Of a stretch of DNA of 64,000 nt, positions 60,149 to 64,000 are shown piece by piece. This DNA comes from UBA5972 sp964588725 (GTDB taxonomy: Bacteria; Pseudomonadota; Alphaproteobacteria; Rhodobacterales; Rhodobacteraceae). Position numbers and translations under genes: made by a program. The notes under the pieces were generated by a model. The model did not search any database and was not told where the DNA came from. It saw only the letters and a list, made by a program, of their open reading frames with translations. How positions within the stretch are numbered: the stretch's first letter is position 1; every line of letters starts with the position of its first letter. The stretch is taken from positions 1-64,000 of the forward strand of contig CAZPQL010000004.1 of the NCBI GenBank assembly GCA_964588725.1. Reading direction: 5' to 3'.

Positions 60149-60919
60149 TCACCCATCACCACGCGGGGGTTCGCCCAGTGCACGAAACACTCCGTGTAGG
60201 GTGCGGATATCGGTATCGGTCAGCGGCAAACGCGACAACATGTTGCGCAGGTTCAAAACCATGCTTTCAGCTTTATGGTCGGGAAAGAAAAAGCCTTTTT
60301 CGTCCAGCCGCGCGTACAGGCTCTGATATAGTTTTTCTACCTCGGTCTGCGTGGCGCGACGCGATTTGCATGGGTTTGCAACGTCGGTAATTTCGGTGCT
60401 GTGCCGTCGCCATTCATAGGCCAGCAGCAACACGCACTGCGCCAGATTGATCGATCCAAAGGCCGGGTTGACCGGCACCGAAATCAGCGCGTTGGCGCGC
60501 ACCACGTCGGCATTGGCCAGTCCGGCGCGTTCGGGTCCGAACATGATCCCGACTTTTTGTCCACGCTGTGCCAGTGTTTTGCACCGCGCCATCGCCTGCG
60601 CGGGGCTGATCACTTCTTTGGTCAGATCGCGCGGGCGCGCTGTGGTGGCGAAAACGTAATTCAGATCACCAAGCGCGTCGGTTGTCCGGCTGAAAACCTG
60701 CACCTGATCAAGCACCCGCCCCGCCCCGCTGGCCATGGCCACGGCGCGTGCATTCGGCCAACCGTCGCGCGGGGACACAAGGCGCAGGCGCTCCAGTCCA
60801 AAATTCCACATGGCGCGCGCCGCCGCACCGATATTTTCGCCCATTTGCGGTGCCACAAGGATCATGGCGGGCTGCGCGCCGCCCCAACCTTCATCCTTAC
60901 CGTGATCCGTTCCGGACAT
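60149..60919 (-). CDS. trmJ: TrmJ-type tRNA/rRNA 2'-O-methyltransferase (SPOUT)
   Basis: 256 residues. SPOUT fold with PQMGENIGAAARAMWNFGLERLRLVSPRDGWPN, GIMFGPERAGLAN and VPVNPAFGSINLAQCV. TrmJ methylates the 2'-OH at position 32 of tRNAs. ATG 60919 is chosen because the longer frame upstream lacks family features. A 210-base space to the divergent ThiE-like gene holds no convincing gene. Confidence 0.9.
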   Translation of the reverse strand: MSGTDHGKDEGWGGAQPAMILVAPQMGENIGAAARAMWNFGLERLRLVSPRDGWPNARAVAMASGAGRVLDQVQVFSRTTDALGDLNYVFATTARPRDLTKEVISPAQAMARCKTLAQRGQKVGIMFGPERAGLANADVVRANALISVPVNPAFGSINLAQCVLLLAYEWRRHSTEITDVANPCKSRRATQTEVEKLYQSLYARLDEKGFFFPDHKAESMVLNLRNMLSRLPLTDTDIRTLHGVFRALGEPPRGDG

Positions 60920-61129
60920 CGTATTTCCCTTGCATTGGAGGCGGTGATACGCTGGGCGGCAAACCAGTACAAGAAGACATGAACCGACACACGACGAAGG
61001 GCCGGCGCAAATGCTGCGCGACGCGACGACGCAATAATCTTCTCGTGCGGCGCTACTGGCGCTCGCGATGGATTTCGTGTCTACGCTGGACCCCAAATAA
61101 TATGGCCCAAGGCTACCACAGGATTAAGA

Positions 61130-61750
61130 ATGCCCCAGAGCGATCCGCCGCAGATTTATCTGATCACGCCCGGCCACTTTGATTTGGCCACTTTCGCACC
61201 GACGCTGGAACGCGTGCTTGACGGGCGCGACATCGCATGTGTGCGCCTGTCGCTGGTCACACAGGACGAAACCGAACTGACGCACGCCTGCGATACACTG
61301 CGCGACATCTGCCACGCCCGCGACGTCGCGCTGGTGATCGACAGCCATTACCGTTTGGCCGCCCGCCTTGGACTTGACGGCGTGCACTTCACCGACGGGC
61401 CCAAACAGGTCCGCGCGGCCCGCAAGGAACTGGGCAAAGACGCCATCATCGGTGCCTATTGCGGCCAATCGCGCGACAGCGGCCTGTCGGCAGGCGAAGC
61501 CGGTGCCGATTACGTCAGCTTTGGACCGGTGGCGGCTTCAGCTTTGGGCAGCGGCGAGACCGCACCGCCGGAGTTGTTCTACTGGTGGTCGCAGATGATC
61601 GAGGTGCCGCTTGTGGCCGAAGGCGGACTGACCGCCGCCCTGGCGGCGCAATTGGCGCCACACGCGGATTTTCTGGCGATCGGTGACGAAATTTGGAACA
61701 GCGACAGCGCTCTGGATGGGTTGCGCGCGCTATTGACGCCGCCGGACTAG
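61130..61750 (+). CDS. Thiamine phosphate synthase-like protein
   Basis: 206 residues, TIM-barrel TMP-synthase/TenI family: IYLITP opening, LVIDSHYRLAARLGLDGVHFTDG, then GADYVSFGPVAASALGSG and VAEGGLTAALAA. It would join thiazole and pyrimidine phosphates, but its motifs depart from typical ThiE (GVHFTD for GVHLGQ) and no other thi gene is near, so a related role is possible. AGGATTAAG precedes the ATG. Confidence 0.8.
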   Translation: MPQSDPPQIYLITPGHFDLATFAPTLERVLDGRDIACVRLSLVTQDETELTHACDTLRDICHARDVALVIDSHYRLAARLGLDGVHFTDGPKQVRAARKELGKDAIIGAYCGQSRDSGLSAGEAGADYVSFGPVAASALGSGETAPPELFYWWSQMIEVPLVAEGGLTAALAAQLAPHADFLAIGDEIWNSDSALDGLRALLTPPD

Positions 61751-61753
61751 CCC

Positions 61754-62572
61754 CTATTTCACCATAGCGTTGCGAACGGTTTCTTCGCAGTACCGCGCCA
61801 GTGCCTTGCGATCCTTGAAATCTGAAACGCGTACAGGCGTGTGAAAAATCAGCTCGACCCGCCCTTGCCTGACAACGCCCAAAGTGGCCAGAAAATGCGG
61901 CAAAAACGCCATGTCGCCCCACCAGCCATAAAAGCGCGGGTCTTTATCAGGCGGTGCGTGGTAGACCAAAGTGCTGGGCTGAATCCACATTGTTTCTATC
62001 AGGTCCGGCGGGAAGAACGCAGCAAACAGCGTTGATTTGAACGGCAGAACCCGCAACGTGTCGGTGCTGGTGCCTTCCGGAAAAAACAATAATCGGTCGC
62101 CACGACTCAGCCGATCTTCAAACAGGGTTTTCTGAATGCCGGCGTCGCGGCTTTTGCGCGCGATAAATACCGTACCTGCTGCACGGGCTATAAACCCGAT
62201 AACCGGCCACGTGCTTAGCTCAGTTTTCGACACGAAAAACACCTGCTGCGACGCGTTCAGCGTAAAAATATCAAGCCACGAGGCGTGGTTGCACACCACG
62301 GCCCCCTTTTGGGTCATGGGCGTGCCGGTAACCGTAAGCGGGAGGCGCAAAATCCACATACTGGTCCGGCACGCCAACCGGACAACATATGGGGAAACCG
62401 GTCGGCGGCCAAATGGCCACTCCAGCAGACGCACCAGCGCCAGCACCAGCAAAAGGCTGTAAATCACCGTCGCAAGACCCAGCAATCGCGCCAGTCCCAG
62501 CACCCGCTCGCCAAAACTCATCGACATTTTTGCGGGCACCTCGTCGGGGTTCCAGATATATGGATCAGTCAC
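61754..62572 (-). CDS. olsA: 1-acyl-glycerol-3-phosphate-type acyltransferase, OlsA/PlsC
   Basis: 272 residues with an N-terminal membrane helix (about 25-50). Acyltransferase motifs VCNHASWLDIF (His-x4-Asp) and FFPEGTSTDTLRVLPFKS. It overlaps olsB by eight bases, so it is probably the O-acyltransferase that converts lyso-ornithine lipid to ornithine lipid. It may also act as PlsC on phosphatidate. Confidence 0.87.
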   Translation of the reverse strand: MTDPYIWNPDEVPAKMSMSFGERVLGLARLLGLATVIYSLLLVLALVRLLEWPFGRRPVSPYVVRLACRTSMWILRLPLTVTGTPMTQKGAVVCNHASWLDIFTLNASQQVFFVSKTELSTWPVIGFIARAAGTVFIARKSRDAGIQKTLFEDRLSRGDRLLFFPEGTSTDTLRVLPFKSTLFAAFFPPDLIETMWIQPSTLVYHAPPDKDPRFYGWWGDMAFLPHFLATLGVVRQGRVELIFHTPVRVSDFKDRKALARYCEETVRNAMVK

Positions 62573-63353
62573 CGCGCACCTCTTTGCCGCGGGTCAATAT
62601 CTGACGGTGACTGCGCGACATCAGGTCGGTATCCATCATCAGACACACGTCCACGGTATTGAAATCGTGGTCGATAAACACGCCCTCGCCCACTTTGCCG
62701 CCAAGGCGCAGATAGGCTTTGATCAGGGGCGGTGTCTGGGCCATCGCGACGCGTCGATCGATCGAGTCAGCCGCGATCAATGCAAAACTATCCGGTCTTG
62801 TTTCGCGCGATGTGACGCGTAATTCGGGTGGGGCTAAGTGCTGATGATGCAACATGGACAAGGATTGTAAAATGGGTGCGGGGTTTATGCCGTTAAAACT
62901 GGCGACGCCAAAAAGGATTTCAACCCCGTACTCGAGACAATAATCGGCCAGTCCGTTCCAGAGTATGTACATCGCCACGCCGCCGCGCACGTCGGGATGG
63001 ACGCAGCTACGCCCCAGTTCCAGCAATTGACGCCCCGAATTCAACAGGGGCGACAGATCGTATTCGTTGGATGTGTAAAACCCGCGATTGGCGGCGGCCA
63101 CGTCTCCGCGCATCAGGCGGTACACACCGACGATATGCTGGCGCGCCGCCGGATCGCGCCGCCGGTCGACAAGAACAAGATGGTCATAAAAGGTGTCAAA
63201 CCCATCGGTCTCCAGCCGGTTCTCGTGATCAACCGTTGGGCCGGTTGCGCCAAGTTCACGCACAAATACGCGGTATCGTAACCGTTGCGCCGCAACCAGA
63301 TCATCCGCCGAGCGGGCCAGTCTCAATTCGAAATTTCGGTCCTTTTTGGGCAT
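62565..63353 (-). CDS. olsB: Ornithine N-acyltransferase OlsB
   Basis: 262 residues, GNAT-like. Transfers a 3-hydroxyacyl group from ACP to ornithine, making lyso-ornithine lipid. RLRYRVFVRELGA at 24-36, YRLMRGDVA, QLLELGRSCVHPDVRGGVAMYILWNGLADYCLEYG (in shorter blocks) and DHDFNTVDVCLMMD are family marks. Ornithine lipids are phosphorus-free membrane lipids common in marine Rhodobacteraceae. The 145 bases upstream are AT-rich. Confidence 0.9.
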   Translation of the reverse strand: MPKKDRNFELRLARSADDLVAAQRLRYRVFVRELGATGPTVDHENRLETDGFDTFYDHLVLVDRRRDPAARQHIVGVYRLMRGDVAAANRGFYTSNEYDLSPLLNSGRQLLELGRSCVHPDVRGGVAMYILWNGLADYCLEYGVEILFGVASFNGINPAPILQSLSMLHHQHLAPPELRVTSRETRPDSFALIAADSIDRRVAMAQTPPLIKAYLRLGGKVGEGVFIDHDFNTVDVCLMMDTDLMSRSHRQILTRGKEVRGD

Positions 63354-63498
63354 TTCAATCTACGAACAAAACAACGGTTTTTCAGCTAAGGCCAAATGCT
63401 TTTATCGGGATCGCACGAAAATGACAACAATTTCACAGGTTTGATCCGCAGGGGTTGATTTTCTACCATTAGTTGATTTATATATTTTTTTGACACGC

Positions 63499-63687
63499 TT
63501 AACAATCATTGCGCGTTTCTTCGGAAACCGCCAGCAAATCGGCAGATTCCGCCATGATCACGACCTTGCCCGCGTTTTCGAAATTTAGGGTGACCTTGCC
63601 CTGCGCGACAGACTGGACCTGCCCCAGTCCCCAGTCAGGTCTGAGTGCGTGGCGCACCAGCGTTCCGGGTGTAAGCAATGCCGTCAT
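63499..63687 (-). CDS. DUF3553 family protein
   Basis: 62 residues with the DUF3553 pattern: PGTLVRHALRPDWGLGQVQSVAQGKVTLNFENAGKVVI in short blocks. It resembles the small barrel tail found on some DNA helicases. Stand-alone copies are common in Rhodobacterales; function unknown. It diverges from chpT with 36 bases between them. Confidence 0.82.
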   Translation of the reverse strand: MTALLTPGTLVRHALRPDWGLGQVQSVAQGKVTLNFENAGKVVIMAESADLLAVSEETRNDC

Positions 63688-63723
63688 GTCAACACGCGAT
63701 CTTTGGCTGAATGACAGGCGCGC

Positions 63724-64000
63724 ATGTTAATTTCTCCTTTGGATATCGGTGCATTGGTCAGTTCGCGTATATGCCACGACCTGATCAGCCCGCTGGGTGC
63801 AATCAGCAACGGTCTTGAACTGCTGTCCATGACCGGGCAGCCCAATTCCCCCGAGTTTCAGCTTATTTCAGACTCGATTGAAACGGCAACGGCAAAAATC
63901 CGGTTCTTCCGTCTGGCCTACGGAGCAGCGGCACCGACGGCGTCGCTGGCGCGCCCGGAAATCGTATCGATACTGCACGACACCTATAAGGGAACGCGTC
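63724..64000 (+). CDS. chpT: Histidine phosphotransferase ChpT, N-terminal part (runs off right edge)
   Basis: The first 92 residues, ATG 63724. The phospho-accepting His18 lies in the H-box SSRICHDLISPLGAISNGLELL, followed by a dimerisation helix pair. ChpT passes phosphate from the CckA kinase to CtrA. The C-terminal ATPase-like half lies outside the window. Its presence with ctrA and sciP completes most of the CtrA control set. Confidence 0.9.
   Translation, partial: MLISPLDIGALVSSRICHDLISPLGAISNGLELLSMTGQPNSPEFQLISDSIETATAKIRFFRLAYGAAAPTASLARPEIVSILHDTYKGTR

Noticed and set aside
60979..61129. Arg-rich short frame between trmJ and the ThiE-like gene
   Set aside because: Weak ribosome site, runs into the ThiE-like gene in another frame, and composition suggests chance.

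Overview
The window comes from the chromosome of an alphaproteobacterium, most likely a marine Rhodobacteraceae (Rhodobacterales, Roseobacter-like). Evidence: a CtrA-SciP-ChpT cell-cycle set; the pyrH-frr-uppS-cdsA-dxr-rseP-bamA-ompH-fabZ-lpxA-lpxI-lpxB envelope run; an endolysin/holin pair of the gene-transfer-agent (GTA) type; ornithine-lipid genes olsB and a PlsC partner; GAAC-N7-GAAC-type SOS boxes; and many GTG/TTG starts. No rRNA, tRNA, CRISPR array, insertion sequence or integrase was seen. The genome is compact: genes overlap within operons and several convergent pairs share their stop-codon bases.

Layout. 1-9.1 kb: the N-terminal part of uvrA (runs off the left edge), a rhodanese gene behind a perfect ATTC-N8-GAAT operator, a lytic transglycosylase, a membrane-anchored LuxR regulator, ssb, an Lrp regulator divergent from arginase plus ornithine cyclodeaminase (arginine to proline), and gyrA. 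9.2-14.2 kb: two DoxX membrane proteins, trmFO, a methyltransferase, gluQ, hisI and a NifU/IscU-like protein. 14.4-20.1 kb, all on the minus strand: a 40-residue membrane peptide behind a perfect SOS box, then recG, ligA, ctrA and sciP. 20.2-28.5 kb: mnmA, a small RTX protein, a secreted unknown, an M20 peptidase, a small conserved-looking protein, glnE and a YbaK-type deacylase. 28.5-40.7 kb: the lipid A / outer-membrane / isoprenoid operon on the minus strand. 40.8-44.9 kb: miaA, an AraC regulator with a monooxygenase-like partner, a secreted spondin-like protein with a Met/Ser/Asp repeat tail, and an enoyl-CoA hydratase. 45-51.1 kb: cytochrome c maturation genes ccmH, ccmF and ccmE interrupted by a GTA-type holin and endolysin, then argC and murI. 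51.1-64 kb: an acyltransferase, an FkbM methyltransferase, a DedA-PAP2-LssY fusion, rpsI/rplM, a thioesterase, a second enoyl-CoA hydratase, an M32 carboxypeptidase, ctaA, trmJ, a ThiE-like protein, the PlsC/OlsB pair, a DUF3553 protein and the start of chpT.

How the parts relate. CtrA, its inhibitor SciP and its phosphodonor ChpT are all present. In Rhodobacter capsulatus CtrA is needed for GTA lysis-gene expression, so the endolysin/holin pair is a plausible target here. The SOS theme (uvrA, recG, ligA, ssb, and a LexA-box peptide resembling the Caulobacter division inhibitor SidA in kind) is the most promising lead to something undescribed. Two further regulatory leads are the persulfide-type operator before the rhodanese gene and a 10-bp inverted repeat before the second DoxX gene. 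All calls rest on reading the sequence and on family knowledge; no database search was run.
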